A stretch of 64,000 nucleotides of DNA from JAWXBM01 sp034440115 (GTDB lineage Bacteria; Pseudomonadota; Gammaproteobacteria; Xanthomonadales; SZUA-36), in the NCBI GenBank assembly GCA_034440115.1, contig JAWXBM010000107.1, forward strand, positions 1-64,000, written 5' to 3'. The position numbers and the translations under genes are program-made. The notes beneath the pieces are model-generated. The model did no database searches. It saw only the letters and a list, made by a program, of their open reading frames with translations, and was not told where the DNA came from. This document shows positions 17,607 through 26,853 of the stretch, piece by piece; position 1 is the first letter of the stretch; the number at the start of each line of letters is the position of its first letter.

Positions 17607-19110
17607 GAGAAGCCAAGCTGACCGATTGTATACCGCCCAGCAAGTGCAGTTGCTGGATCAGAGCGCCATCGAAGCGCACGGTATTCCGGGAATTGTGTTG
17701 ATGGAGCGAGCAGGCCAATCGGTTTTCACCGCTGCTTGCGAACATTTTCCAAAAAGTACCCATTGGCTGGTGTTTTGTGGTGCAGGCAATAATGGTGGTG
17801 ATGGCTATGTGCTGGCGAGGCTGGCGCAGCAGGCAGGAATCAAGGTAACCATCTGTGCGCTCAAACCCGCCAAAGCATTGCAGGGTGATGCAGCAACCGC
17901 CGCACAAAGTTGGCTGGAAACGGGTGGTCAAATACATCCCTGGCCACCGGCGGCTGAATCCGCACCCGACCTGATCTTTGATGCATTGCTGGGTACCGGT
18001 CTGGACCGCAAACCCGAAGGTGACTTCGCCAGCGCCATCAGTTGGATGAATCAGAATCCTGCGCCGGTTATCGCGCTGGATATTCCTTCCGGTCTGAATG
18101 CCGATAGCGGTGTCCCTATGGGCGACGCAGTGAAGGCGGTTTTGACCGTCACGTTTATCGGTAATAAACGGGGTTTGTACACGGCGGACGGTCCGGACCA
18201 CTGCGGCCAAGTTCAGTACAGCGCACTGCAAACGCCCGCTTCAGTGCAGGAATCCATCAAGGATTCCGGCATCCTGATTCGCCAAAACATCGTCGGGTAT
18301 CTGTTACCGCGCCGGCCCAGGAACAGCCATAAAGGCTCGTTTGGCTGGGTGCTGGGCATCGGCGGCAACAGCCATATGAGTGGCGCAGTGCGGCTTTGCG
18401 GCGAAGCGGCTTTGCGCAGTGGTGCCGGCAAGGTCACTCTGGCTACCATTCCAGAGCATGCGGCCATGGTCAATTTGACCTGCCCGGAGTTGATGGTGCG
18501 CGGTGTGAAAAAGGGCAAGGAACTGAGCAGCTTGTTGGAGCAGGTGAATGCCTGTGTGGTGGGTACCGGCCTGGGGCAAACCTCCTGGTCGGAAGATTTG
18601 TTCCACACCTGCTTGAAGTCCACGGCACCCATGGTGCTGGATGCAGACGGTCTGAACATACTGGCCCGGCACCATCCGGTGGGTATACGCCATAACCGAT
18701 TGCCGCGAGGCAATTGGATACTGACACCCCATCCTGCGGAAGCCGGCAGATTGCTGGATTGCACTGCAAGAGAAATCCAACAGGATCGCGTATCAGCAGC
18801 GCAACGCATTGCTGAAGCCTATGACGCGATTGTGGTGCTCAAAGGTTGTGGCACGGTTATTTCGCGACCCGATGGGTTTTACGCCATTTGCCCGTTGGGA
18901 AACCCGGGTATGGCTACGGCGGGTACCGGTGATGTGTTGGCCGGTGTTATTGGTGCCATGCTGGCGCAGGGGTTGTCAGCCTGGGAGGGTGCCATGCTGG
19001 GCGTGGTGGCACATGCCCATGCTGGTGATCTGGCGGCAGCTCAAATCGGCGAACGTGGCATGATTGCATCAGACATAATCGCCCGCTTGCCTGCTGTACT
19101 GAATCCTTGA
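17605..19110 (+). CDS. nnr: Bifunctional NAD(P)H-hydrate epimerase / dehydratase
   Basis: A 501-residue fusion that repairs hydrated NAD(P)H. The N-terminal YjeF_N epimerase domain (about 1-215) shows GAGNNGGDGYVLARLAQQAG; the C-terminal ribokinase-like ADP/ATP-dependent dehydratase (about 225-500) shows GIGGNSHMSGAVRLCGEAAL, WILTPHPAEAGRLL and GNPGMATAGTGDVLAGVIGA. The frame is open upstream to 17473, but that part is antisense to queG; ATG at 17605 (MRSQADRLYTAQQVQ) is the proper start. No clear ribosome site is visible, and the start codon shares two bases with the queG start. Overlaps tsaE by four bases. Confidence 0.95.
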   Translation: MRSQADRLYTAQQVQLLDQSAIEAHGIPGIVLMERAGQSVFTAACEHFPKSTHWLVFCGAGNNGGDGYVLARLAQQAGIKVTICALKPAKALQGDAATAAQSWLETGGQIHPWPPAAESAPDLIFDALLGTGLDRKPEGDFASAISWMNQNPAPVIALDIPSGLNADSGVPMGDAVKAVLTVTFIGNKRGLYTADGPDHCGQVQYSALQTPASVQESIKDSGILIRQNIVGYLLPRRPRNSHKGSFGWVLGIGGNSHMSGAVRLCGEAALRSGAGKVTLATIPEHAAMVNLTCPELMVRGVKKGKELSSLLEQVNACVVGTGLGQTSWSEDLFHTCLKSTAPMVLDADGLNILARHHPVGIRHNRLPRGNWILTPHPAEAGRLLDCTAREIQQDRVSAAQRIAEAYDAIVVLKGCGTVISRPDGFYAICPLGNPGMATAGTGDVLAGVIGAMLAQGLSAWEGAMLGVVAHAHAGDLAAAQIGERGMIASDIIARLPAVLNP

Positions 19111-19592
19111 GTAATCCCAACAGGTGGGAAGCCGGCCGGGTGTGGCAATTGCCCGACGAAGCAGCCTTAAGGCAATTGGCCCTGGCCTTTGGTCGTTGCC
19201 TGCGCGCACCTCTGGTGATTTACCTGCAAGGCGATCTGGGGTCGGGCAAAACCACTTTTGCCCGGGCGCTGATACAAGGTCTGGGTTATTCGGGCCGGGT
19301 CAAAAGCCCGACCTATGGCTTGCTGGAAAGTTACCAGGTTGGTGGTTTTGATTTTTTGCATCTGGACCTTTATCGCATTGAAAACCCTGCAGAATTGGAA
19401 TATTTGGCTATTTCCGAGCAGTTTACCGAAAACGGTGTTCTGCTGATTGAATGGCCAGAGAAAGCCTTGGAAACCTTGCCTGCCGCGGACATTCGCATGA
19501 TTTTCAAAGAATCAGGGGAAATCCGCAGTATAGAGTTCGAAGTCAACAGCGAAATGGGCCTGAAAGTGATTGGCTCGTTGAAATCAGCTTGA
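19107..19592 (+). CDS. tsaE: tRNA threonylcarbamoyladenosine biosynthesis ATPase TsaE
   Basis: A 161-residue P-loop protein that with TsaB and TsaD makes t6A37 in ANN-decoding tRNAs. Walker A is GDLGSGKTTFARAL, followed by VKSPTYGLLESY and HLDLYRIENPAELEYL, all typical of TsaE. The start is probably TTG at 19107 inside the nnr stop region (overlap of four bases) with translational coupling; GTG at 19140 is an alternative. Order nnr-tsaE-amiB-mutL is conserved. Normal length. Confidence 0.94.
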   Translation: MSNPNRWEAGRVWQLPDEAALRQLALAFGRCLRAPLVIYLQGDLGSGKTTFARALIQGLGYSGRVKSPTYGLLESYQVGGFDFLHLDLYRIENPAELEYLAISEQFTENGVLLIEWPEKALETLPAADIRMIFKESGEIRSIEFEVNSEMGLKVIGSLKSA

Positions 19593-19724
19593 TTTTCACA
19601 ATTTCTGGCAAATCTCCTTTCTAGTTTAGTTATCTATCTAGCGGTTTTTTAAGTGAAAGTATTGCATTTTCATGATTAAAACTTCATGATTGGACAAACG
19701 GAGAGGAAGCTTCACGGAGCAAGT

Positions 19725-21047
19725 ATGCGGAGCTTGAAAATTAGAATGAAGAATCGCCTGGTAATTGCACTGCTGCTGATTCTGTTTGCAGCCCCGGCCT
19801 TTGCCGCCGAGGTTAGCGGTTTCCGCGTCTGGACGGACCCGGAAAAAACCCGTGCTGTGATCGATCTCACAGAACGTGCTGAATATCGTGTGTTTACCTT
19901 GCAAGATCCCGACCGGGTGGTCATTGACATCGACAACGCGGGGGTTAAACGGGCTCTTGATTTTGAACAGGACCATGCTGGCGTTATCACCAACGTTCGT
20001 CATGGCGAGCCGGAACATAAAACACTGCGGGTCGTTTTTGACCTGAGCGCCAACAGCAAGATCAAAAGCTTTATGCTCGATCCAACCGGCCAGTACGGCC
20101 ACCGGCTGGTGATCGACTTATATCCAGAGGGCAACGCAGCCAAGGCAGCGCCGGTCAAACAGGTTGCCAACCAGGGCGCTACCGATCGCAAAGTCATTGT
20201 TGCCATCGATGCCGGTCACGGCGGTGAAGACCCAGGCGCCATGGGCCCCAACCGTACGCGCGAAAAAGACGTGGTGCTGGCTATTTCGCGTGAACTGAAA
20301 AAATCCATTGATGCAAAACCCGGCATGCTGGCCGTACTGGTGCGCGATGGCGACTACTACATTCCACTTCGGGACCGCTATGAGAAAGCCCGCAAGAACC
20401 GGGCCGACCTGTTTGTTTCCGTGCATGCGGATGCCTTCACCAAGTCTTCAGTAACGGGTTCCTCGGTATTTGTTTTATCCAGCCGTGCTGCTTCCAGTGA
20501 ATTCGCCCGACGCATGGCGGATAGCGAAAACAGCTCCGACCTGGTGGGTGGCGTAACACTGGGCGACAAAGATGAAATGTTGGCTTCAGTGCTGCTGGAC
20601 CTGTCTCAAAGCGCCACCATGGAAGCCAGCAACCTGGTTGCCAGCAACGTTTTCAGCAACATGCGCTCAGTCGGGAAAACGCACAAGAACACCGTCGAAC
20701 ATGCTAATTTTATGGTGCTGAAATCACCTGATGTGCCTTCGATACTGGTGGAAACCGCATTTATCAGCAACCCATCAGAAGAGCAACGACTGCGCGATCC
20801 AGGCTGGCAGAAAAGGATTGCCAGTGCCATTGCCAACGGCGTGCAAGATTACTTCTATCTCAGTCCACCGCCTGGCACCTGGATTGCTGCCAACCGCCAA
20901 GCCATCCGTCATCGTGTCGTCAGTGGCGATACGCTGGGCGATATAGCCAGTCGTTACCAGGTAACCGTTTATCGTTTGCGCAACGCCAATGATCTTAAAA
21001 GCGATGTCATTCGGGTCGGTAGCGAGTTGTTGATCCCCACCACCTGA
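19725..21047 (+). CDS. amiB: N-acetylmuramoyl-L-alanine amidase with AMIN and LysM domains
   Basis: A 440-residue periplasmic amidase that splits septal peptidoglycan during daughter-cell separation. A signal peptide (ending APAFA) is followed by an AMIN domain (about 28-130), an Amidase_3 zinc domain (about 150-375) with IDAGHGGEDPGAMG, the histidine in FVSVHADAF and the catalytic glutamate in LVETAFISNPSEE, and a C-terminal LysM (HRVVSGDTLGDIASRYQVT). ATG at 19725 is chosen because GGAG (19716-19719) lies five bases upstream; ATGs at 19686 and 19746 are in frame. Such amidases need EnvC/NlpD activators, which are not in the window. Confidence 0.95.
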   Translation: MRSLKIRMKNRLVIALLLILFAAPAFAAEVSGFRVWTDPEKTRAVIDLTERAEYRVFTLQDPDRVVIDIDNAGVKRALDFEQDHAGVITNVRHGEPEHKTLRVVFDLSANSKIKSFMLDPTGQYGHRLVIDLYPEGNAAKAAPVKQVANQGATDRKVIVAIDAGHGGEDPGAMGPNRTREKDVVLAISRELKKSIDAKPGMLAVLVRDGDYYIPLRDRYEKARKNRADLFVSVHADAFTKSSVTGSSVFVLSSRAASSEFARRMADSENSSDLVGGVTLGDKDEMLASVLLDLSQSATMEASNLVASNVFSNMRSVGKTHKNTVEHANFMVLKSPDVPSILVETAFISNPSEEQRLRDPGWQKRIASAIANGVQDYFYLSPPPGTWIAANRQAIRHRVVSGDTLGDIASRYQVTVYRLRNANDLKSDVIRVGSELLIPTT

Positions 21048-21143
21048 AGCGGGCCAATTTTCCACAAAGCCTTGCAATCTGCCCGGCGCCTGTTAGCGTG
21101 CTCGAATGAACTTTTTTGAAGCCTCGTTTGCCAGCGTGATTGC

Positions 21144-22988
21144 ATGACTATCCAGGTCTTACCAGACCATCTGATTAACCAGATTGCCGCCGGCGAAGTG
21201 GTTGAACGACCTGCATCGGTGGTCAAGGAATTGGTTGAAAACAGCCTGGATGCAGGTGCCAGTCACATCACCGTCGTGCTGGAGCAGGGTGGCAAAAACC
21301 TGTTGCGGGTTAGCGACAATGGTTCCGGTATTGCCCGGGAAGAGTTGGCGCTCGCCTTGCAGCGCCACGCCACCAGCAAGATCGCTTCTCTGGATGATCT
21401 TGAGCATGTGGCCAGCATGGGCTTTCGCGGTGAAGCCCTGCCCAGCATAGCTTCTGTATCCCGTATGGAAATTGCCTCGCGCCACGGCGGAGAAGAACAT
21501 GGCTGGGTGGTGAATTGCCGCAATGGCGTGATTTCCAAACCCCAGCCTCACGCGCTAGCTGAAGGAACCCGTGTTGAAGTTGCCGATCTATTTTTCAATA
21601 CACCCGCGCGGCGAAAATTCCTGCGTGCTGACCGGACTGAGTTCAATCACAGCGATGCCTTAGTGCGAAAATTCGCTCTTGCTCGCTTTGATGTCGCATT
21701 CCAGTTGGAGCACAACGGCCGCCGGGTAGCCTATTACCCTCTGGCGAATACCGAGGCGCTGCAAAAGAAGCGTTTGCGTGCTGCCATGGGTGATGAGTTC
21801 ATCGACCACGTGGTGGAGATATCGGAGCAGCGAGGTGATCTGTCTTTGCGGGGCTGGGTAGCTGAACCCCGGTTCAATCGGGCTCAGGCCGACCGGCAGT
21901 TTTTTTTCGTCAATGGCCGTGCCGTGCATGATCGGCTGATCGCCCACGCAGTGCGCCAGGCTTTCCAGGATGTGCTGTTTCACGGCAGGCATCCAGCCTT
22001 TGTTTTGTACCTGGATTTGCCACCCACATTGGTCGATGTAAACGTGCATCCGCAAAAGCATGAGGTGCGCTTTCGCGATGGACGCTCCGTCCATGATTTC
22101 CTGTACTCGACCCTGCACCATGTGCTGGCAGATGCAGGCGCTGGATCAGGACAATTGCGTCCTGGCAGTGGTTTACCGCAGGTTGATTCTGTGCAGCAAA
22201 ATTCTGGCTGGTCCAATAGCCCATCGGCGAACAATTCTTCGTTTGCGCCAGCTTATTCCCAGGCTTATTCCCAGGCTTATTCCCAGGCTTATTCCCAGGG
22301 TGCCATTGGCCTGCCGGTTGCCGATCAGATCGCCGCCTACCAGCAGGTGCTGGCGAGTGCACCTTTACAAACACAGCCCTTTGCGACCGGGCAGGATTCG
22401 GAACTGCCGCCATTGGGGTTCGCCCTGGCACAACTGCATGGCGTCTACATCCTTTCGCAAAACCGCTCCGGCCTGGTATTGACCGATATGCATGCAGCCC
22501 ATGAACGCATCACGTACGAGCGCATGAAAACCCGGCTGGAAGGCGAGGGCATCCGCACACAGCGTTTGCTGGTACCGGCCAGCGTGGTTCTGAGCGAAGC
22601 GGAAGCCGACGTGGCAGAGGATCACCGTGAGCAACTGGCCAGCCTGGGCCTGGTGTTTGATCGCACTGGCCCGGAAACCCTGCTGCTACGCGAGTTGCCG
22701 GCCTTGCTCGCCGATGCCGATGGCGCCGGCCTGATGCGCGATGTGGTGGCAGACCTGGCCCGTGACGGACAGAGCCAGCGCATTGAAAATGAAACCAACG
22801 AGTTATTGTCAACCATGGCTTGCCATGGCTCGGTCCGCGCCAATCGCATTCTGGGGTTGGCAGAAATGAACGCTCTGTTGCGCGATATGGAGCAGACCGA
22901 ACGTTCCGGGCAGTGCAATCATGGCCGCCCGACCTGGGTACAGCTCGACATGGGCATGCTGGACCGCCTGTTCCTGCGCGGCCGATAG
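21144..22988 (+). CDS. mutL: DNA mismatch repair protein MutL (endonuclease type)
   Basis: A 614-residue protein that links MutS recognition to strand removal. The N-terminal GHKL ATPase shows ENSLDAGAS, RVSDNGSGI and FRGEALPSIASVS; the second N-terminal domain shows QFFFVNGRAV and VDVNVHPQKHEVRF. A low-complexity linker (about residues 340-410) contains four exact AYSQ repeats. The C-terminal domain has DMHAAHERITYE, matching the DQHA(X)2E(X)4E nicking motif except for M in place of Q, and QCNHGRPTW matching the CPHGRP zinc motif. So it is predicted to be a latent endonuclease like Pseudomonas MutL, unlike E. coli MutL which relies on MutH. Confidence 0.96.
   Translation: MTIQVLPDHLINQIAAGEVVERPASVVKELVENSLDAGASHITVVLEQGGKNLLRVSDNGSGIAREELALALQRHATSKIASLDDLEHVASMGFRGEALPSIASVSRMEIASRHGGEEHGWVVNCRNGVISKPQPHALAEGTRVEVADLFFNTPARRKFLRADRTEFNHSDALVRKFALARFDVAFQLEHNGRRVAYYPLANTEALQKKRLRAAMGDEFIDHVVEISEQRGDLSLRGWVAEPRFNRAQADRQFFFVNGRAVHDRLIAHAVRQAFQDVLFHGRHPAFVLYLDLPPTLVDVNVHPQKHEVRFRDGRSVHDFLYSTLHHVLADAGAGSGQLRPGSGLPQVDSVQQNSGWSNSPSANNSSFAPAYSQAYSQAYSQAYSQGAIGLPVADQIAAYQQVLASAPLQTQPFATGQDSELPPLGFALAQLHGVYILSQNRSGLVLTDMHAAHERITYERMKTRLEGEGIRTQRLLVPASVVLSEAEADVAEDHREQLASLGLVFDRTGPETLLLRELPALLADADGAGLMRDVVADLARDGQSQRIENETNELLSTMACHGSVRANRILGLAEMNALLRDMEQTERSGQCNHGRPTWVQLDMGMLDRLFLRGR
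22251..22298 (+). repeat. Four exact 12-bp repeats inside mutL
   Basis: GCTTATTCCCAG occurs four times in a row, in frame, encoding AYSQ x4 in the interdomain linker. Units start at 22251, 22263, 22275 and 22287 with no mismatch, so recent slippage is likely. Changes of copy number would keep the frame. Confidence 0.97.
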
Positions 22989-22990
22989 CC

Positions 22991-23947
22991 GTGGCCGCGG
23001 TCGCTCAATTACCCCCCGCGATATTCCTCATGGGCCCGACCGCTTCAGGCAAAACCAGCCTGGCAGTTGAGCTGGTCGAGCGCTACCCGGTGGACATCAT
23101 CAGTGTGGATTCGGCCATGGTGTACCGCGACATGAATATCGGTACGGCCAAGCCGAATGTCGACACGCTGCGCCGCGCGCCACACCGATTGATCGATATC
23201 CGTGACCCGGCAGAGAGCTATTCGGCGGCCGAGTTTCGTGCTGATGCACTGCAACATATGGCACAAATAACCCGGCAGGGGAGAATACCGTTGTTGGTGG
23301 GTGGCACTATGTTGTATTTCCGTGCGCTGGTGGGTGGATTAGCCGATCTGCCAGCGGCTGATGCGGACTTAAGGGCACGGTTGGAGCAGGACGCAGCAGA
23401 ATGGGGCTGGCCAGCCTTGCATGCGCGGCTGGCGGAACTGGACCCGGTTATAGCCAAGCGTATCCACCCGAATGACTCGCAGCGCATCCAAAGGGCGCTG
23501 GAAGTCATCAGCCTTAGCGGTCGCCCGATGAGCGAGCTACAAACTGAACAAAGCCAGCAGCAGGCTGAAAACTGTAGCTACCGAATTCTGCGGTTGGTGG
23601 TCTGCCCCGACGATCGGGCGGTTCTGCACCGGCGCATTGAGCAACGCTTTGAACAGATGCTGCAACAGGGCTTTGTTGAAGAAGTAAGAGCCTTGATGGC
23701 GCGTGGTGATCTTGACCCAGCTATGCCAGCCATCCGTTGCGTGGGTTATCGCCAGGCCTGGGGCTACTTACAGGGTGAAGTTGACCAGTCAGAAATGCTT
23801 CGCAAGGCCCAGGCTGCCACCCGCCAGCTCGCCAAACGGCAATTAACCTGGTTGCGGCAGGAAACCGAAGCCCTGTGGTATGATCTGCAGCGGGAAAGCG
23901 CGCGAAAAACGGTGCTGCTGGACTTCGATCGATTCCTTGAATCATGA
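22991..23947 (+). CDS. miaA: tRNA dimethylallyltransferase
   Basis: Adds the dimethylallyl group to A37 of tRNAs reading UNN codons. The Walker A is IFLMGPTASGKTSLAVELV; SVDSAMVYRDMNIGTAKP and HRLIDIRDPAESYSAAEFR are family signatures, and GGTMLYFRALVGGLADLP is the substrate region. GTG at 22991, two bases after the mutL stop, is chosen, giving 318 residues. The frame is open upstream to 22820 but that part overlaps mutL and is not MiaA-like. No strong ribosome site, so coupling to mutL is likely. Followed by hfq, the standard order. Confidence 0.96.
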   Translation: MAAVAQLPPAIFLMGPTASGKTSLAVELVERYPVDIISVDSAMVYRDMNIGTAKPNVDTLRRAPHRLIDIRDPAESYSAAEFRADALQHMAQITRQGRIPLLVGGTMLYFRALVGGLADLPAADADLRARLEQDAAEWGWPALHARLAELDPVIAKRIHPNDSQRIQRALEVISLSGRPMSELQTEQSQQQAENCSYRILRLVVCPDDRAVLHRRIEQRFEQMLQQGFVEEVRALMARGDLDPAMPAIRCVGYRQAWGYLQGEVDQSEMLRKAQAATRQLAKRQLTWLRQETEALWYDLQRESARKTVLLDFDRFLES

Positions 23948-24030
23948 GTCGGTAGCACCAACATAAGTCGTATCTCGCGTCGTAGGGTCGAGCGGCGGAG
24001 AATGAAACCAAAAAAAAGGAGAGAACGGCC

Positions 24031-24270
24031 ATGACAAAGGGTCAATCATTACAAGAACCATTTTTGAATGCGTTGCGTCGTGAACGTGTTCCAGTTTCCA
24101 TCTACCTTGTTAACGGCATCAAACTGCAGGGACAGGTCGAATCTTTTGACCAGTTCGTGGTATTGCTGAAGAACTCTGTCAGTCAGATGATCTACAAGCA
24201 CGCCATTTCAACCGTTGTTCCGGCTCGTAATGTGCGCGTATTTGACGAGGACGATGAGCAGCAGGATTAA
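24031..24270 (+). CDS. hfq: RNA chaperone Hfq
   Basis: A 79-residue Sm-like hexameric protein that pairs small RNAs with mRNAs. Sm1 spans VPVSIYLVNGIKLQGQVESF and Sm2 contains the IYKHAISTVVPAR stretch whose YKHA residues form the proximal-face uridine pocket; Q8 is present in KGQSLQEPFLNALRRERV, with rim arginines RRER. The C-terminal tail is short and acidic (VFDEDDEQQD) compared with E. coli Hfq. AAAAGGAGAGAACGGCC gives a strong ribosome site, stronger than that of its neighbours, fitting high expression. Confidence 0.98.
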   Translation: MTKGQSLQEPFLNALRRERVPVSIYLVNGIKLQGQVESFDQFVVLLKNSVSQMIYKHAISTVVPARNVRVFDEDDEQQD

Positions 24271-24272
24271 TT

Positions 24273-25592
24273 TTGTTTGACCGGGCGGAGCGAGGCGATC
24301 GTGCGATCGTGCTCCACCCGGTTTTCCGTTCTACCGGGCCGGAATACTTAGACGAATATCAGGAACTGGCGCGCTCCGCCGGGGCCGAGGTTGTAGGTGT
24401 TCTGACTGCTCCCAGGGATAGACCGGACGCCCGCTATTACGTGGGTAAAGGCAAGATTGAGCAACTGGTTGCGCTGGTGAAGGAATCTGAAGCTGACCTG
24501 GTCTTGGTCAGCCAGGCACTCAGTGCAGTGCAGGAACGCAATATCGAAAAAGCCTGTGGTTGCCGTGTGCTGGATCGCAATTCGCTGATACTCGACATTT
24601 TCGCCCAACGCGCCCAATCCTATGAAGGCAAACTGCAGGTTGAGCTGGCGCAATTGCGTCATCTTTCCACTCGGCTGATTCGGGGCTGGACCCATCTGGA
24701 GCGGCAAAAAGGCGGTATGGGCTTGCGCCGCCCGGGTGAAACCCAGTTCGAAACCGACCGCAGATTGATCGCAACGCGCATTAGCCAGTTGAATGAACGG
24801 CTGGATAAAGTTGCCAGTCAGCGCGAACAGAGTCGACGTCAGCGGGTGAAATCCCGCCATCCTTTGGTCGCATTGGTGGGTTATACCAATGCGGGCAAGT
24901 CTACCTTGTTCAATTTGCTTACCGGCGCTGAGGTCATTGCCGTGGACCAGTTGTTCGCTACCCTGGACCCTACCGTGCGTCGCCTGGAAGGCCTTTCCTG
25001 CGGCGAAATCCTGTTGGCCGACACGGTTGGTTTTGTCAGCGATCTACCCCACGAACTGATTGCTGCTTTTCGCGCCACTTTGCAGGAAGCCCGTGAGGCG
25101 GATCTGCTGCTGCATGTGATCGACGCCTCTGATCCCTACCATTCCGAACGCCAGGCCGATGTCGAGGAAGTTCTGGAATCCATCGGTGCGGCGGACATTC
25201 CGGTGATACGGGTGTTGAACAAGATAGATCGCAGTGGCCAGCCAGCGCAAAGCCATGCTCACGAAAACGGCCAGGTGCATACCGTTGCTGTGTCGGCATT
25301 GAGTGGCGAAGGCATCGAACTGCTTAAACAGGCCATGAGTGATCATTTGTCTGGCAGCAGGTTCGTTCACTGGCTAGAACTGCAGGGCAAGGATGCACGA
25401 TTACGGGCAGCTTTGTTCGAACTGGGTGCTGTCAGCGAAGAGCGGATTACCGACAATGGCGCCTGGTTGTTGCATGTTGATTTACCTTTGGAAACCGCCC
25501 AGCGACTGGCGCGCATGCCAGGTAATGGTGGCGCGGCCATAGAGCAGCAACTTTTGAATAATAATTTGCCCAAGAATTTGACGGCGGCATAA
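24273..25592 (+). CDS. hflX: GTPase HflX
   Basis: A 439-residue ribosome-associated GTPase that splits stalled or heat-damaged ribosomes. The N-terminal HflX domain contains GKGKIEQL and LDRNSLILDIFAQRA, followed by a coiled-coil (RRPGETQFETDRR region, about 140-190) and the G domain with VGYTNAGKSTLFNLL (G1), DTVGFVSDLPHELIAAF (G3) and NKID (G4). TTG at 24273 starts two bases after the hfq stop, with AGCAGG in the hfq tail as a ribosome site. The order hfq-hflX-hflK-hflC is conserved. Confidence 0.96.
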   Translation: MFDRAERGDRAIVLHPVFRSTGPEYLDEYQELARSAGAEVVGVLTAPRDRPDARYYVGKGKIEQLVALVKESEADLVLVSQALSAVQERNIEKACGCRVLDRNSLILDIFAQRAQSYEGKLQVELAQLRHLSTRLIRGWTHLERQKGGMGLRRPGETQFETDRRLIATRISQLNERLDKVASQREQSRRQRVKSRHPLVALVGYTNAGKSTLFNLLTGAEVIAVDQLFATLDPTVRRLEGLSCGEILLADTVGFVSDLPHELIAAFRATLQEAREADLLLHVIDASDPYHSERQADVEEVLESIGAADIPVIRVLNKIDRSGQPAQSHAHENGQVHTVAVSALSGEGIELLKQAMSDHLSGSRFVHWLELQGKDARLRAALFELGAVSEERITDNGAWLLHVDLPLETAQRLARMPGNGGAAIEQQLLNNNLPKNLTAA

Positions 25593-25713
25593 GCTGCCAA
25601 CTGAACGTACAATAGATTGCCTTGAAACATGGCCCCTTGAACCCAAGCTATGCTGGGCGTCTTATTTTTAACCCTACATACCAAATTGAGCTGATGCAAT
25701 ACTGGAGAAGTTG

Positions 25714-26853
25714 ATGCCCTGGAAAGAACCTGGCAAAGGTAATAAAGATCCGTGGAATTCCGGTGATCAACCACCTGACCTGGATGAAGTTTTTCGTAAC
25801 GTGAATCGCAAGTTGAAGTCGATATTCGGCGGTGGCGGTGGTCGGAATTCGGAATCCAGCAGCGGTGGTAGCGGTGCCGGTGGCATCCTGTCCATCATCG
25901 TGATCGCGGCGTTATTGTGGGTAGGTTGGAATTCAGTCCACATTATTGATCAGGCAGAACGTGGCGTTGTGTTGCGTTTCGGTAAATACAATCGAACGCT
26001 GGATCCTGGCATCAATGTGACTTTGCCCAGCCCGATCGAGAGCCTCATGACGGTCAACATCAGCAATGTACGTTCAGTCGAAGACCGGGGCCAGATGCTG
26101 ACCGAAGACGAAAATCTCGTCGAGCTCGATTTCACCATCCAGTACCGTGTGCTGGAAGCCCAGGATTTCCTGTTCCGCGTGCGCGACCCGGAGCTGACCC
26201 TGCAATCTGCAGCCGAAAGCGCCTTGCGGGAGTCGGTGGGAACCAATCGCATGGATACCATTCTGGCGGGTGCCGGTCGAGAGAAAGTAGCGCAAGACAC
26301 CGAGCGGGCACTGCAGGAGACTCTGGACCTGTACGAAGCCGGTATCCAGGTGACCGAATTCACCCTCAGGGATGTCAATGTGCCACTGCAGGTACGTGAT
26401 GCCTTCTCGGATGTGAATAAAGCCCGTGAAGATCGCCAGCGCTTTATCGAAGAATCGCGGGTACACGCCAACAGCGTGGTGCCAGAGGCCAGAGGTCAGG
26501 CGGCACGGATTCTGCAGGAAGCTGAAGGCTACAAGCAGTCCACCATTGCGCTGGCCGAAGGTCAAGCCATGCGTTTCGACCTGGTTTTGGCTGAATATCT
26601 CAAAGCGCCGCAAATTACCCGCAAACGCTTGTATTTGCAGACCATGGAAAGTGTTTTGGGCAGTTCTTCCAAAGTGTTCCTGGATGCGCAATCCAATGGC
26701 AATGTGCTGTATCTGCCGCTGGATAAAATGGTGGGTGCGCCGGATTCATCGGGCGGCTCAAACATGCCACCGCTGGTCACGCCGCAATCCGGCCAGGACA
26801 GTAATGGCAGCTCATCATCCAGTCGGACACCACGCAAGGAGGGTCGGCAATGA
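25714..26853 (+). CDS. hflK: Membrane protease modulator HflK
   Basis: A 379-residue SPFH/band-7 protein that with HflC forms a large membrane cage around the FtsH protease. The N-terminal part is glycine- and serine-rich (GGGGGRNSESSSGGSGAGG), then one membrane segment (about 51-73, ILSIIVIAALLWVGWNSVHI), then the band-7 domain with ERGVVLRFGKYNRTLDPGIN and a long helical region. ATG at 25714 is preferred over TTG at 25711, with GGAG seven bases upstream. The tail is Ser-rich (SSSSSRTPRKEG). Overlaps hflC by four bases (ATGA). Confidence 0.96.
   Translation: MPWKEPGKGNKDPWNSGDQPPDLDEVFRNVNRKLKSIFGGGGGRNSESSSGGSGAGGILSIIVIAALLWVGWNSVHIIDQAERGVVLRFGKYNRTLDPGINVTLPSPIESLMTVNISNVRSVEDRGQMLTEDENLVELDFTIQYRVLEAQDFLFRVRDPELTLQSAAESALRESVGTNRMDTILAGAGREKVAQDTERALQETLDLYEAGIQVTEFTLRDVNVPLQVRDAFSDVNKAREDRQRFIEESRVHANSVVPEARGQAARILQEAEGYKQSTIALAEGQAMRFDLVLAEYLKAPQITRKRLYLQTMESVLGSSSKVFLDAQSNGNVLYLPLDKMVGAPDSSGGSNMPPLVTPQSGQDSNGSSSSSRTPRKEGRQ

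Noticed and set aside
22820..22990. N-terminal extension of miaA
   Set aside because: It overlaps mutL and shows no MiaA-like residues; GTG 22991 is the family start.
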